Of a stretch of DNA of 64,000 nt, positions 9,996-22,101 are shown in pieces. The position numbers and the translations under genes were made by a program. Every line of letters begins with the position of its first letter. The stretch's first letter is position 1. The notes beneath the pieces were generated by a model, which was not told where the DNA came from, did no database searches, and saw only the letters and a program-made list of their open reading frames with translations. The DNA lies in the NCBI RefSeq assembly GCF_051622035.1, contig NC_135355.1, forward strand, positions 42,077,486-42,141,485, written 5' to 3'. This DNA is from Arctopsyche grandis (taxonomy: Eukaryota > Arthropoda > Insecta > Trichoptera > Hydropsychidae).

Positions 9996-12900
9996 TCACA
10001 AGTCTAGTCTGTCTGGCCATCTTATTTTTCTACCAGCCCTGGTGGTTGTTTCTGGTGGAGTCTCATTTGGTGCTGGTTGTGGTTGTTCTTGCGAAGTTGG
10101 CTGTGGCTGTTCTTGTGATGTAGGTGGTGTGTCCGGGTTCTGTAGAAATGCGGGCTTAACTCTGTCTATTGATACCGCTTTTTCTGAACCGGCTATGTCT
10201 AACCACATGTTCTTATTGTTTCGTCGTAAAACTTTGTATGGTCCTTCATATGGTGGTTGTAGTGGTGCTCGTACTGAGTCTGTCCTCAAGAATATGTATT
10301 TGCAGTCGTGGAGGTGTTTGTTGACGAAAGTTTTGTGTTGCCCATGGTGTTGTATCGTGGGTCTTATCTGTTGCATGGTTCTTTGTAGTTTTCCGGCAAA
10401 TGTTGATGCGTCTATGGGTGGTGTATTTAAAAATAGGTCTGCTGGTAGACGAAGTGTTGTGCCGTATGTCAGTTGTGCAGGAGAATAGCCAATGTCTTCT
10501 CTGACTGCTGATCGTAGTCCCAGTAGTATCATGGGCAAAACGTCTGTCCATTTGTCTGTATTGCAGGCTTTGATGGATGCTTTTAGTGTTCTGTGCCATC
10601 GTTCTATTATTCCGTTTGATTGAGGGTGGTACGCTGTTGTTCTCTGACGTTTGATTCCCATGATTTTCATTAGTTGTGAAAATAAATGTGATTCAAATTG
10701 GCGTCCTTGGTCCGTTGTGATGGTGGCTGGAACGCCAAATCTAGTAATCCAGTTTTCCAGGAGTGCTTTCGCAACTGTTTCTGCAGTGATGTCTTTGATG
10801 GGGATTGCTTCTGGCCATCTGGTGAAACGATCTATGATTGTTACGCAATACATATATTCTCTTGAAGGGGGTAGTGGTCCGATGAGGTCTATATGTATGT
10901 GGTTGAATCTAGTGTCTGGAACCGATATTGTTTGGGTGGGGCTTCTCGTGTGTCGAGAGATCTTGGTTTTTTGGCATGGAATGCATGTGCGTACGTAGTC
11001 TCGTATTTCTTTTTTCATGTTAGTCCAAACGAAGCGGGTTTGTATAGCTCGTTGTGTTGGTTTTGGTCCTATGTGTGCTTGGTCGTGGAAGCTTGTTATG
11101 ATTGACTTTCTGCATGATGCGGGTATGTATGGTCTTATATTGCCAGTAGATATGTCGCACCAAATTGGTTGTTCTATGTTTGTCAATCGTAGGTGGCGTA
11201 GTTCTAGTCCCGTGTCTGAATTTCGTAGTTCTGAAAGTTCTTCGTCGGTTTGTTGCTCAGCTATGATTTTCTCTATGTCCAAGTTTGGGGGTATTGTTAT
11301 GGCTTCGATTCTCGACAAGGTGTCTGCTACTACGTTGTCATCACCTTTGATGTGTTCTATGTCTGTTGTGAATTGGGCTATGTAGTCTAGCTGGCGTTGA
11401 CGTCTTGGTGATGCTGGTTCTGTTTGTTTCGTGAAGGCTGATGTTAAAGGTTTGTGATCAGTTAGTATTTGGAATTGTCGTCCTTCTAGCCAGTGTCGGA
11501 AATATCGTACTGATTCGTAGATTGCAGTTAGTTCTCGATCGTAAGTGCTGTAGTTTTTTTGAGCTGTGTTGAACTTCCTTGAAAAGAATGCCAGTGGTTG
11601 GTTTTCGTTGTTGTTTGCTTGTTGGATGACTGCTCCCATGGCGCTGTCTGATGCGTCGACCATTAAGGATAGTATTGCTGACTCTTTGGGGTGTACTAGC
11701 ATTGTTGCGTTGCTTAGGTCGGTTTTACACTTGTTGAAGGCTTCCGTCATTGTAGTTGTCCATACGAGGGGGCTTTTGTCGTTTTTCTTGTGTCCCGCGG
11801 TTGCGTCGAACAAGGCTTGTTGTGAATTGATGGCGTGTGGGATGAATCGGCGGTAAAAGTTTATCATTCCGAGGAATCGTCGGAGTGATTTATAAGTTTC
11901 CGGTGTTTTGAATGTCGCTATGGTCTGTACTTTCTCTGGAAGTGGTTTAACGCCGTTGGAAGTAATTAAGTACCCTAAGAAGGATACTTCCGATTTTCCA
12001 AACTTGCACTTTTCAACGTTGATTACCAAACCGTAGTGTTTGAGGCGGTGCATGATGATTGTGATGTGCCTCTCGTGTTCTTCCTTGTTGGCTGATGCCA
12101 CCAGGATATCGTCGATATAAGCGAAACAGAACTCCAGTTCTCCCACGACTTCGTGCATGAATCTCTGGAAGGATTGAGCTGCGTTGCAGAGGCCAAATTG
12201 CATGGCGGTAAACTCGAAAAGTCCGAAAGGGGTGATGATGGCCGTCTTCGGTATGTCTTCTGGTGTTACAGGGATCTGGTGATAAGCTTTTATTAAGTCT
12301 ATCGTGCTGAAGATTTTTGCGTCTTGTAGTTTGTGTGCGAAGTCTTGAATTTGCGGAATGGGGTATCGGTCAGGTGTTGTCTGTGCGTTCAGACGTCTGT
12401 AGTCGCCACATGGGCGCCAATCACCATTGGGTTTGCGGACCATGTGGAGTGGGCTGGCCCAGTTGCTCTTTGATGGTCTGCAAATTCCGCTCTCTGTCAG
12501 GCTTTTAAATTCTTTTTTTGCGATTTCTAGGGCGGCTGGTGCTAGTCTTCGTGGTTTGGAATACACTGGTCGTCCTGATGTTTCTATGATGTGTTGAGTT
12601 TTGTGCGCTGCTGTTTTTCTTTCCAGCTGTGGTGTTGTCACGGATGGAAATTGAGTGAGAATATGATGGTATTCGTCGGTGCTGGCTATTGTTGAGAGTC
12701 CAAGTGAAGGTATAGTCATGGTGTGTCCCTTTGTGGTTAGTCCTGTTACACCATCGATGAGACATTTTTTGTTGAGGTCGACAAGTAGGTTGTGGTGGCT
12801 CAGAAAGTCGGCTCCGAGGATGGCACGGTTGACATCGGCTATGATGAACTCCCAGTTGAAGTTCCTACGTAGTCCGAGGTCGAGTTTTACTGCTTTTGAA

Positions 12901-13196
12901 CCGTAGGTTTTTATTATGGTCCCATTAGCGGCGTGTAGCTGAGTGCTGGTGTTGTTGGATTTGTTAGGTTTGTTGGATTTCTTGCTGTTTGGTGGTAATG
13001 CGGATATGTCTGAACCAGTGTCGATTAAGTAATTCTGGTCTGTTGATTGGTCCCAGATTATTAGTCGGCATTTTTGGGTACCGGGCGCTCTGTTTGCCGT
13101 TTCTGAGAGTCGCCGTTTTCGTTTTCCTTGTATTGGTATTTGCAGGGTGCTTGGCATTTTTGTGCGAGGTTTCCGAATTTGTGGTGGAAATAACAA
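9996..13196 (-). CDS. pol: Gypsy pol polyprotein (protease, RT, RNase H, integrase)
   Basis: The frame is open for 1,066 codons. The retroviral-type aspartic protease shows DTGSD at residues 59-63. Reverse transcriptase spans about 210-430, with catalytic YIDD at 360-363. RNase H follows (VDASDSAMG near 510), then the Ty3-type connection. Integrase has an HHCC zinc finger (H...H...CIPCQK, about 705-760), a DDE core with TDQGRQFES and ERWHRTLK, and a C-terminal GPY module (YEGPYKVL). No inactivating stop or missing catalytic residue is seen. The frame overlaps gag by 136 nt in the -1 frame, so expression probably needs -1 frameshifting. The first listed codon is TTG and is not taken as a real start. 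Confidence 0.95.
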   Translation of the reverse strand: MLFPPQIRKPRTKMPSTLQIPIQGKRKRRLSETANRAPGTQKCRLIIWDQSTDQNYLIDTGSDISALPPNSKKSNKPNKSNNTSTQLHAANGTIIKTYGSKAVKLDLGLRRNFNWEFIIADVNRAILGADFLSHHNLLVDLNKKCLIDGVTGLTTKGHTMTIPSLGLSTIASTDEYHHILTQFPSVTTPQLERKTAAHKTQHIIETSGRPVYSKPRRLAPAALEIAKKEFKSLTESGICRPSKSNWASPLHMVRKPNGDWRPCGDYRRLNAQTTPDRYPIPQIQDFAHKLQDAKIFSTIDLIKAYHQIPVTPEDIPKTAIITPFGLFEFTAMQFGLCNAAQSFQRFMHEVVGELEFCFAYIDDILVASANKEEHERHITIIMHRLKHYGLVINVEKCKFGKSEVSFLGYLITSNGVKPLPEKVQTIATFKTPETYKSLRRFLGMINFYRRFIPHAINSQQALFDATAGHKKNDKSPLVWTTTMTEAFNKCKTDLSNATMLVHPKESAILSLMVDASDSAMGAVIQQANNNENQPLAFFSRKFNTAQKNYSTYDRELTAIYESVRYFRHWLEGRQFQILTDHKPLTSAFTKQTEPASPRRQRQLDYIAQFTTDIEHIKGDDNVVADTLSRIEAITIPPNLDIEKIIAEQQTDEELSELRNSDTGLELRHLRLTNIEQPIWCDISTGNIRPYIPASCRKSIITSFHDQAHIGPKPTQRAIQTRFVWTNMKKEIRDYVRTCIPCQKTKISRHTRSPTQTISVPDTRFNHIHIDLIGPLPPSREYMYCVTIIDRFTRWPEAIPIKDITAETVAKALLENWITRFGVPATITTDQGRQFESHLFSQLMKIMGIKRQRTTAYHPQSNGIIERWHRTLKASIKACNTDKWTDVLPMILLGLRSAVREDIGYSPAQLTYGTTLRLPADLFLNTPPIDASTFAGKLQRTMQQIRPTIQHHGQHKTFVNKHLHDCKYIFLRTDSVRAPLQPPYEGPYKVLRRNNKNMWLDIAGSEKAVSIDRVKPAFLQNPDTPPTSQEQPQPTSQEQPQPAPNETPPETTTRAGRKIRWPDRLDL

Positions 13197-14017
13197 AGTT
13201 CTCCTTTTGTTGTAGATTGACCTCTGGTGCGTGAGCGGCTTTCTGTGTGGTTGTTCATAGTCCGGTTTTGGCTTCGGCTTCGGTTGTAGGTCGGGTTTTG
13301 CTGTTGGCTGGGGTTTCTGAGTTTGAGTTGATGAACCTCTCTGGCCAGGTCGATTAGGAGGCGCTGTTGTGATTTGACATGATTAGTCATCTCGAGCAGT
13401 AGAGGATCTGGTGTTGTTTTTGGGTGTGGGAGCGTCTGCTGGTTTACTGAGTTCACTTCTATGTTGTGGTAAACTTCCATCAGTTGATCTGCGGTGAGGG
13501 CGAGTTGTTGCAAGGTTGGGTCTGGTATTGATTTTAGGATGGCCTGGGCGTGTTTTGGAAGTCGTTGTGTCCATAATGTCTTCACTATTTGTGAGTCTTT
13601 TTGCTGCGGGCCGGCCAGCTCCTGCATCTGTCGTAGCAAGTGTGATGGTTTTTTGTCGCCTAGTTCGAAACCCGTGAGAAGTCGTGCTGTGCGGCGCTCC
13701 AATGAGTCTCCCAGTCTTTCTAGTAGTGCCTCCTTTAATTTTTGATATTTGTTCGCTGCATTGGGTCCCGTCACTATGTCACTGACGAATGAGAGGGTGT
13801 CGTAGTCCAAGGCGGTGACAAGGCAACCGTATTTCGTACAGTCCCTTGTTATATTTGCGCTGTCGAAGTGTGCTTCCGCTATGCCGATCCATAGCGAGAT
13901 GTTCTCCTTGAATACTGCTGGTAGACGTAGTGCGATGCGGGCTGCTTCCAAGGGTTGTGGTTGCTCTTGTTGATTTTCGTTCTGGGCTGCTGGGATGTCG
14001 TCTCCGTTTACAGACAT
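13061..14017 (-). CDS. gag: Gypsy gag protein with CHCC zinc knuckle
   Basis: This 318-aa frame starts at an ATG just after the leader minisatellite. The N-terminal half has the capsid-like stretch common in insect gypsy gags ([37 protein letters not shown]). The C-terminus carries [18 protein letters not shown] at 275-292, a C-X3-H-X9-C-X3-C knuckle instead of the usual CCHC. It is followed by basic residues. It packages element RNA into cytoplasmic particles. Its end overlaps pol in another frame. I saw no canonical slippery heptamer in the overlap; the best A-site context is near the codons GAA AAC. Confidence 0.93.
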   Translation of the reverse strand: MSVNGDDIPAAQNENQQEQPQPLEAARIALRLPAVFKENISLWIGIAEAHFDSANITRDCTKYGCLVTALDYDTLSFVSDIVTGPNAANKYQKLKEALLERLGDSLERRTARLLTGFELGDKKPSHLLRQMQELAGPQQKDSQIVKTLWTQRLPKHAQAILKSIPDPTLQQLALTADQLMEVYHNIEVNSVNQQTLPHPKTTPDPLLLEMTNHVKSQQRLLIDLAREVHQLKLRNPSQQQNPTYNRSRSQNRTMNNHTESRSRTRGQSTTKGELCYFHHKFGNLAQKCQAPCKYQYKENENGDSQKRQTERPVPKNAD

Positions 14018-14039
14018 GATGTTAGCAGTTGTGTAGTTT

Positions 14040-14357
14040 GCTATGTGGGCTGCTTTGTATGCTGCGATGTGGGCTGCTATGTAGGCTGCGATGTGGGCTG
14101 CTATGTAGGCTGCGATGTGGGCTGCTATGTAGGCTGCGATGTGGGCTGCTATGTAGGCTGCGATGTGGGCTGCTATGTAGGCTGCGATGTGGGCTGCTAT
14201 GTAGGCTGCGATGTGGGCTGCTATGTAGGCTGCGATGTGGGCTGCTATGTAGGCTGCGATGTGGGCTGCTATGTAGGCTGCGATGTGGGCTGCTATGTAG
14301 GCTGCGATGTGGGCTGCTATGTAGGCTGCGATGTGGGCTGCTATGTAGGCTGCTTTG
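14040..14357 (-). repeat. 24-bp minisatellite in gypsy leader
   Basis: About 13 tandem copies of a 24-bp unit (gctatgtaggctgcgatgtg + ggct) fill the untranslated leader between primer site and gag. Because 24 is divisible by 3, spurious open frames of Cys-Gly repeats run through it on the plus strand; they are not genes. Confidence 0.95.
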
Positions 14358-14462
14358 AAGGCTGCGTGGCTCTTAGTCGGGGGTCACCAGGTATGGTGAG
14401 GTTGGAAGTTGACTGCACTGTGGGCTGCTTTGTTGACTGCTTTGAAGGCTGCGTGGCTCTTA

Positions 14463-14476
14463 GTCGGGGGTCACCA
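14463..14476 (-). other. tRNA-Trp-like primer-binding site
   Basis: Two bases inside the sense 5' LTR lies TGGTGACCCCCGAC. Apart from one extra C it complements the 3' end of eukaryotic tRNA-Trp (TGGTGACCCCGAC). A second copy with flanks lies at 14376-14389. Confidence 0.75.
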
Positions 14477-14478
14477 GG

Positions 14479-15425
14479 TATGGGGATCTAGTCTTGTTGT
14501 GAAGGTCTTCTTCACCACCAGTCCGCCATGTATTATAGACAGGTTCGTCTGTGTTCGATATTAAATACAGCTATGTTCAATATGGTATTTATTTGGTAGT
14601 AACACGTATACACAAGTATGATTAATTGTTGGCAAAAGTTTGTCGTTCAGCGGTCTCTGGATATGGTAGAGTGTCGCTGGCTCGGCATTCAGCTATGTTC
14701 GGCAAGTCGCTGGATATGGTAGAGTGTCGCTGGCTCGGCGTTCAGCTATGTTCGGCAAGTCGCTGGATATGGTAGAGTGTCGCTGGCTCGTTGTTCTTCC
14801 AAGTCCGCGTAGTGAAGTGGTGGCTGGTCAGGAGCTGGATGTTGACTGGTCTGCTGCTGTGTGTCGACTGGCGTTGTTTGCGTTGTACCTCCTTTTATAT
14901 GGTTTCTGGAATGCTTGGTGGAAGTGGTTATTGACGCGTACGAAAGGAATTTTGTTTTCGTCGAGGCGTCGAATTTTCTGGAATGCTTGATGGAAGTGGT
15001 TGTTGACGCGTACGAGAGGAATTTTGTTTTCGTCGAGGCGTCGAATTTTCTGGAATGCTTGATGGAAGTGGTCGTATGAGCATTTAGTTTATTGATGCGT
15101 ACGAGAGGAATTTTGTTTTCGTCGAGGCGTCGAATTTTCTGGAATGCTTGATGGAAGTGGTCGTACGAGCATTTAGTTTATTGATGCGTACGAGAGGAAT
15201 TTTGTTTTCGTCGAGGCGTCGAATTTTCTGGAATGCTTGATGGAAGTGGTCGTACGAGCATTTAGTTTATTGATGCGTACGAGAGGAATTTTGTTTTCGT
15301 CGAGGCGTCGAATTTTCTGGAATGCTTGATGGAAGTGGTCGTACGAGCATTTAGTTTATTGTTGCGGAATATTCTCGAAGGATTTTGGCATCGTTCCGCT
15401 TGGTGAATGTGACGAGATTCCCACA
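14479..15425 (-). repeat. 5' LTR of the gypsy element (947 bp)
   Basis: It is nearly identical to 9066-9940. It has one extra 72-bp shortened copy of the internal tandem unit, near 14933-15005, and an occasional substitution (cgaaagg for cgagagg). Ends match the other LTR, and it is flanked outside by AAGG. Confidence 0.95.
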
Positions 15426-15489
15426 AAGGTTTTGACCATTTCCCGGCCTATGGAGATTCAGTGGGATTTTAGAGAGGATCTTTATTACT

Positions 15490-15840
15490 CGATTGAAGGT
15501 ATGTTCATACTTAACAGCACTGCACGATTCCGTTTCAAATATGTCATTTTATAAGATTTCTATTCATATCTACCTACACGTCACGTTCACAGCACTTTGG
15601 CCGTGTGCAAGGCAAAATCGGCTTACTTATACATTACAGGCCGTGACGATACGGTGCAATATTGCTTACGTCGTATTGTCGAGTACTTACAATATGAATG
15701 CATATACGTGCATTCGTAGCTACGCGTCAGAATACAATTCAGCAAAAATGTTTCGGCGTTTATCGAACGAAAAATTATGTATAATCGCGTTGTTGTTGGA
15801 AGAAGAAGCTCAAGAAGGCAATAAAAAAACGGTTCGGTGA
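15490..15840 (+). pseudogene. PIF/Harbinger transposon fragment, copy 1
   Basis: About 330 bp is shared with 48650-49020. The 3' part encodes MFRRLSNEKLCIIALLLEEE followed by AQEGNKK, which resembles the N-terminal lead-in of HARBI1-like transposases, and then a stop. In the longer copy at 48650 this lead-in runs into a clearer HARBI1-like segment. No DDE domain remains. Confidence 0.5.
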
Positions 15841-16554
15841 TTACTGGTCACAAATTACTCGTCACAAAGTCACTAAAATCTCTATAACGGAACATCTGGC
15901 AGCCGAAAAGTCCATCATACTAACAATAACTATCATAGTAACGAGAACTTGAGTGCCAATTATTGTGTATTCGCGATTTTCATGGCAAAAATTGTCTTTG
16001 TGACCACCCCAATGTGACGAATAAAGCTTCGGGAACTCGACCTGGCTCGTTCCAGCAAATTTGGCGGAGAACTTCGCGCGAAGTCTAGTGGCGTAGCTAC
16101 TATTGCGCAGAATGATGCAAAGCATCACGGCCCATGCTTGATATGAAACAATTTCACCGCACGCCACTGCTATACAAATATGTATAAGCTAAGTAGTCGT
16201 GTCAATAACAAATCAGGCGTGTAGCCGCTCGAGTACGAAAATATTGCAGAAACGAGATCTTACTTTAAAGTTTAGACGAAACCACTTTGGTGTTGAATCG
16301 TATATATGAGAATGTTAGTAAATTACGAAATTCATACGAAGAAATAAAATCAGGAGCGAACAAACTGGCCAGGAAGTGGGGAGAAATTTTTGCATCAGGG
16401 CCTAAAATTTCTAGCTACGCCATTGGCGCTAAGGGGTTAGTAAAAAGTAGTAAAAAGATGTCACCACACTCATTGAGTCGCGGCGCGATGTTCACGGGCG
16501 AGTGAAGAGCCCGCTTAATATATGAACATATGTAAATGAAAAGTGCTACAATTA
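15841..16554. other. No recognisable feature
   Basis: Unique-looking sequence with only short frames (for example 16287-16505, 72 codons) that resemble nothing I know. Part may be interior of the adjacent Harbinger-like fragment. Confidence 0.3.
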
Positions 16555-17225
16555 CTTTATTTATTTATTTATTTATTTAATATACTTGGGGGAGGCGGCA
16601 AAGCCGATAGGCCCAAGGGGTTTGAATAAACATATTTTACAAATTATACATATATGCAATAAAAAAATGAGAAAAATTAAAATACATTAAAAAAAAACAA
16701 TGTTAAAATAAAATAAAATAAGAGAAGAAAAAAAATATATAAACAAAAAAGATAAAAATACAGAAATATGATTATGGGAAAGAAGAATCACAAAAATCCT
16801 TTGGTTTTAAAAAAAGTATCAAGTTTATTCTTAAAAATATTAATATTAATAGAGGTTACTAAATCGTTGGGAAGACTATTCCAAACTGAAACCACTCTGT
16901 TAGAAAAGAATGTATCTCTGATCAATTTATTAGATTTATCTTTTTGGAGTCTAAGCGAGTGACCTCTGAGGTGAGTGTTTGTGTTGAATGAAATAACATT
17001 AGACATATGACAATTATAGTGATTATTAAGAATTTTATAGACTTCGATTAAGTCACCTCTAGTTCTTCTCGTCTCCAATGTAGTGAGATTCATTATTTTC
17101 AATATTTCATTATAAGTAAGTGATTTGAGTTCAGAAGGAATCTTTGAAATTCTCCTTTGAACCCTTTCAATACATATAATTACAATGAAGAAACCAAAGA
17201 TAGACTTCACTGAGAGGATTGGTGA
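16555..17225 (-). pseudogene. 5'-truncated non-LTR retrotransposon with RT C-terminus
   Basis: The minus-strand frame 17210-16788 reads like the end of a CR1/L2/Rex-type LINE ORF2. It has IERVQRRISKIPSELKSLTY, LETRRTRGDLIEVYKIL and SNRVVSVWNSLPNDL. A short 3' UTR folds as a hairpin around 'cggctttgccg' and ends in (AAAT)n at 16556-16580. Only the tail of ORF2 remains, the usual result of 5' truncation. Another copy of this 3' end lies at 36900-36985 on the plus strand. Confidence 0.8.
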
Positions 17226-20200
17226 AAAAATCTAATAAGGTTTTTGGTGCTTTTTCTTCAGCCAATAAAAGCTTTTAAAAGCTTTATACTGTGTTCTATT
17301 GCAGGCAATAGTGATAGCCATCTAGTTTTTGAATTTGAGAATAGATTTTTATATTCAATATTAGCAAAATCACAGAAATATTTTAGTCTTTCTGTTCTGA
17401 CAGTGTCTATTCCGCGTCTGCGTGTGATGAATCAGTGTGAGAAAATTATCGATTCAAGATAAATTGATTGATGCCTGATACATATTTTTTGTTTGCCTTC
17501 TACACATGGTTCTCCAGAAAGTATAAGACAGAGACAAATAGTTCATTGTTGAATATTGCTGCAGTGTTTACCAGACTGTCTGGTCCAGATATCGAATTTT
17601 TGTAAATAGTTTATATTAATTCTGAGTTAAAAACTTCTGTAAGAATTTAAAAAGTAGTAAACCGGGACATTTGGGCGTCCCGAGAGGTTTGTTTGGGACA
17701 CCGGGACATGAGACTTAAAACTGGTGACAATCCCGATTAATCGGGACGCCTGACAACCCTATTTAAAGCCGATTTTAAGAACGATGTGAGAAGAGGTGGA
17801 CCTTCTTGCGGACCTTCTGAGAAGGAGCAGACCTACTGGCCGCTATTATTGGCTGATGTGTGAGAGTACTCGAGTATTGCCGTGCCGTGACTGTTCACGA
17901 AATTTATGGTTCTGTAGCGGCTCTACGATGTGGTCGAATTTCGGTTACCATCCTGCGAGTTGGGACCAACTCGGCCACGTTCAAAAGTTGCTATACCACT
18001 TCCTCTTCGGCTGCCATAATAAACACACGTGCATCAACATGCCAGTCGTCTCATTCGCTCTACCCCCATAGCTCTAATAATCTTACAAAAAAATGGTTCC
18101 AAGTAAATTTCAGCGATTATCAATGTGTTAGTAGCTCCTTTATATAAATTATATTGTTGCGTGGACGTGAAGTGGGGGCTTCCAGGATCGGAGAGAAAGA
18201 TGTCGGCGATAAAAAAAATCACGATACAATTAAAATCTAATGAATACACAATTAAGATACAATGAAAAAAGTGTAGGAATGCAGTACAGCAATTTTAGAG
18301 ATACATTTAACATATATCCAATGTACCAGTTACACACCTAGATGTGTGAACCTAAAGGGGACTACAGACGCTCCGGAATTCCGGAGAGGTCTGCCGTGAG
18401 GCGACCCATGTTGAGGAAGACAGCAACGTGTAATGGTGCTTACGCACCAAGCCAACGAACGGCCCACAGGCCAACTTTTAAAACCAGTAGCGTAAAAAAT
18501 ATTGAAATAAAAATTAAATTAAAAAATTGAAATTAAATATCAAAATTAAGCTAAAGAGCGAGATTGAGCTAAAATTAGATCATCGTTGATGTTTTGAATC
18601 ACAACAATGTTTTGAATTACGACGATACGCATTTACAACCAGAGAAATATTATAATTTCCCTGCTTACGAGCGAAAAAAAAATCTTGTTATTATTTCTTA
18701 AAAGTCGTCACGATATGTTACTGTATTTCTGCCGTCGATGATCGGTAAAAAAAACATTTGACAAAAAACCGCGGTGTCGGTTGTTGGTGTTTTGCCAAAG
18801 GGTTTTTTTTCTTTTGTCGAAATAAAATTAATAATCACACATTATACGATAAATTTTACCTCTAAAATGATTTATTTCGACGAGAGAAACAATTGAAGAA
18901 TAAAAAAATCCGTTTGATGTAATCGACAACACCCCGGGTTAGCTTCCATCGTTGGATCACCCATACTAGTACATGATATATTCTCAGTAACTGCGCTTTA
19001 CGGGAAAGTAAATCGAGAATCTCATCTGTAGATAGGAAATTATCCGTTCTATAATGAATAAAAATTTTCAAATAGTCTTTAAATATGTAATGATCGATGT
19101 TGAAGTTCTACTGTAGGAGGTAAAATAAAAATAAATAAAATAAAGACGCATCATTGAGATTTTTAGCATAATTATTAATTTATTATAAGTATAACTTAGT
19201 AATATCTTATCACAATATGCAATATAAAATTAGAACGTAAATACATGTATAATCATCAGTTGTATTTATCTATTTACAGGTATTTATTGCACTTACTTAA
19301 AATTAAAAATAGGTATCTAAACATAAAAAGATCATATTGTCATAAATAACAAGCAGAATAATTTAATCAAAATATCGGTTATAACAATATGCTTAAGTAT
19401 GATTATGTATAATAATATAATATGAGTCCCAATAATTTTAACAAAATATTTTATTTTAACATTTAGATTCGTGTAAAAATTAGTTTAAGTGTGAACACAA
19501 TTTTTGAGCTGAATTACCAGCTAGATAAATATTTAATATCGGGTATTGATTTTACACAAGTATTATATTTTTACAGGAATATTATTATATAATGGACATT
19601 GTGTTCATTCTTTAAAAGTTATGAATACAACATAAAATTGAATATAATATTTATACAAAACATTATGTTTATTGGTCCCATAAAAGAATTACACTTTATA
19701 TTAAGCGCTGTTTTATCGATATTTTATAATAATCGTAAAATGTTCTGTTATTTTTATTATGTAGAACGAATTGAGCAGTGGTCGTGCAAACAAAGTCTAT
19801 TTATATTTATTAAGGCATTGTTATGTAGCACATTTTGTCGAATATTACATGCACAAACACTTAATAAATTATGATCACCAAATGCACCTACGAGTACGTA
19901 TATGTCTAATTTTTCTTAAATTTAACTTAATTGCTTGATTTAAAACGTACCAATAAATAACTTAAAATGAGATATTGATACCGAAACGAAATAAAAGGAT
20001 AGGACGGAGAATAGAAAGTGTAATTTGTTTTCTTATATATATCGTGGATGTGAAATTTTATTCATATTTATTTTATAAAAACACTATTAGTAAATTTACC
20101 ATCCAAATATAATTCTTAAATATTTTAAAGGAACAATGATATGGTATAACATTAAGAAATATATTATTTTGCCCTAATAAGCTCATTTTTATTGTGACGC

Positions 20201-20265
20201 TATAATTGAAATGTGTGTTTGTAAACATTGCACTTACATATGTACTAAAATATATACATATTACA
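17226..20265. other. AT-rich intergenic sequence, no gene supported
   Basis: Only short frames occur. The end near 17660-17760 has G/C-rich words (accgggacat, atcgggacgcctgacaaccc) like the edge of a hAT-type element, but I found no partner terminus. A minus-strand frame at 19071-18862 contains STDEILDLLSRKAQLLRIYH but has no support beyond composition. Confidence 0.35.
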
Positions 20266-20480
20266 TCAATCGTTTGAATTGTTTTTGTCATTCACTATAT
20301 TAATAAACGTATCTTGAACATTTTCATTGCTTTCACTCAACGTGAACTGTTGTTCTTCATCAGTTTCTTCAAAAGTGTCATTCCGATATATGCTTTCCGG
20401 ACCACCATCGGAAGATACATTTTCTCGGACAATTATCTCACATTCTTCGTTGGAATTGCAAGGTGGGTGGGTTAGAAGAC
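20266..20480 (-). CDS. Possible C-terminal exon of an unidentified gene
   Basis: The minus strand is open for 71 codons, ending TGA at 20268-20266, after a weak acceptor (ctgatag). It encodes an acidic, Asn/Glu/Asp-rich peptide with DTFEETDEEQQFTLSESNEN. Composition differs from the surrounding AT-rich noise and looks coding. No partner exon with matching phase is certain. It could be a terminal exon of a small gene between the Kir gene and the gypsy element, or a chance frame. Confidence 0.25.
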
Positions 20481-21619
20481 CTATCAGATATTTGCAAAAT
20501 AAATATCACTATGCTTCAGTTAATGTTAAGGGATTAAAATTATTTGGAACACAAAACCTTTGTCACACCAAAACGTACATATAAAGCGAACATGATATAT
20601 TTTTTATATTGAAAGCACATTAGAGCCAATATGAGTATTTGAAGACTTTATTTACTATGAGTTTGATCAGCACTGGAGATGTTTATATCAGATTGTTCCA
20701 TCGAACAAAGCAGGAGATTCGAAACTGCATCAGACGTTGATATCAGTCTCGAGAGGAGGCGGCAATTCATTAGGTGCCCGTCGCAGCGATACATTTTCTG
20801 CATGATCTACAGTACAAAGCATCAACTACTAAGCAGACAATACATACAACAAATAACATTTACCTATAATACATATGTCAACGTATCATTGGAAAAGTAG
20901 AAAGTTACTCCAAAAGAAATAATTCAAATTTTCATATACAGACTTGTACTAAGTAATGCTTTAAAACTGAACTAGCATAAAAGAAGTGCTATTAAATAAA
21001 TTTACTCTACAATTACACATCCAATTGTCTTTCAGATATCAATCCCAAGTCATGTATGTATGTATATATGTATATATGTATATATTGAAACAAAACTTAC
21101 ATATCTTTTTGATATACATACATATACAGAAATAAATATGAATGCTTATATTTATGTACATATGTTTGTTATGAAAGTCCACAGTTTTTAACTAGGGACC
21201 ATCAGTATGATGTATATAATTTGGTATTGAGAACTATGGATTTGCATAAAAGGCAACATACATAAATTCATTTTCATATGCATAGATAGATTTCAGGTAT
21301 ATTCATGATAGAAATTCACAATGTGTGTACTTCGTTTTTTTAAAATTAATATGGAGTTTATTACACATTTAATCTACTATACATTGTTTTAAGCCCAACG
21401 TATTATATTATATTATATAACAATGGATTCGACATGATCTTGAAAAAGTATTAAAGATATAATGCTTTTTAACATGAATTATTATGATTAGCTTATTACC
21501 CAATAATAGGCTATATGTAATTATATATTATAGACAAAAATATTGTTTTTAAACATACACATGCATACTTGATTGAATGAATTCTTTTAGAGTACTTTAT
21601 AAAACTACATTTTCACTAC

Positions 21620-21749
21620 CAATTCATGAAATTTGGCGATTTCATATCCGGTATCTGGCACTTTGCGCATGCAATAAACCCCACTGGCATTTCAACTATA
21701 CATTCCCATTCAACCATTAGCTCACTGATAAAGTGCCACATTCCGATTA
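21620..21749 (-). CDS. Possible internal exon of an unidentified gene
   Basis: Between an acceptor (ccttttcag) and a donor (ttg|gtagtg) the frame encodes IGMWHFISELMVEWECIVEM followed by PVGFIACAKCQIPDMKSP. It has no stop and a coding-like residue mix. I do not recognise the family. It lies 350 bp downstream of the Kir stop codon on the same strand. Confidence 0.25.
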
Positions 21750-22101
21750 CTGAAAAGGCACACACTGTCTGTGCAAACGTAGCTTTAGTTTAATAACTTA
21801 TTTTATTAGCACTGAAGGCACGTAAGGGCACATCCATGAAATGTTTTGCTTTTTAAATTACAAATTTTATTACACACATTACGATAGAAAATGTGCAATA
21901 ATATGAAACAAGCATATAATTAACATCAATATAAAATAAAACTTATGTTATACCACAACCATTGCAAATTTTAAATGTCTTTATTTTTCTTTTGAGTGTA
22001 GGTTTATGCATATAATAAGTCAAAGATTCAAAATTAGAATCTCTTCGTTGTAATATTGTAGTTTGAAATGAAATTTTGAAAACAATCATATGCATAGGGA
22101 C

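Larger units (their letters stand above)
9066..15425 (-). mobile_element. Full-length Ty3/gypsy LTR retrotransposon, probably CsRn1 clade
   Basis: The element is 6,360 bp with AAGG duplicated at both borders (9062-9065 and 15426-15429). LTRs lie at 14479-15425 (5' in sense) and 9066-9940 (3'). In sense order it carries the LTR, a tRNA-Trp-like primer site, a minisatellite leader, gag, an overlapping pol and the LTR. Pol order is protease, RT, RNase H, integrase, typical of Ty3/gypsy. The CHCC-type gag zinc knuckle and tRNA-Trp primer point to the CsRn1 clade. Long open frames and LTRs that differ mainly in repeat number suggest recent insertion. There is no env-like frame. Confidence 0.95.

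Noticed and set aside
10042..13234. Several plus-strand open frames of 60-148 codons across the gypsy element
   Set aside because: They lie antisense to intact gag and pol and show no domains; they follow from the codon use of the minus-strand genes.
13955..14491. 178-codon Cys/Gly-repeat frame
   Set aside because: It is produced by the 24-bp minisatellite, whose length is a multiple of three.
17690..17760. hAT-like terminus (cgcctgacaaccct)
   Set aside because: No matching left end or 8-bp duplication found.
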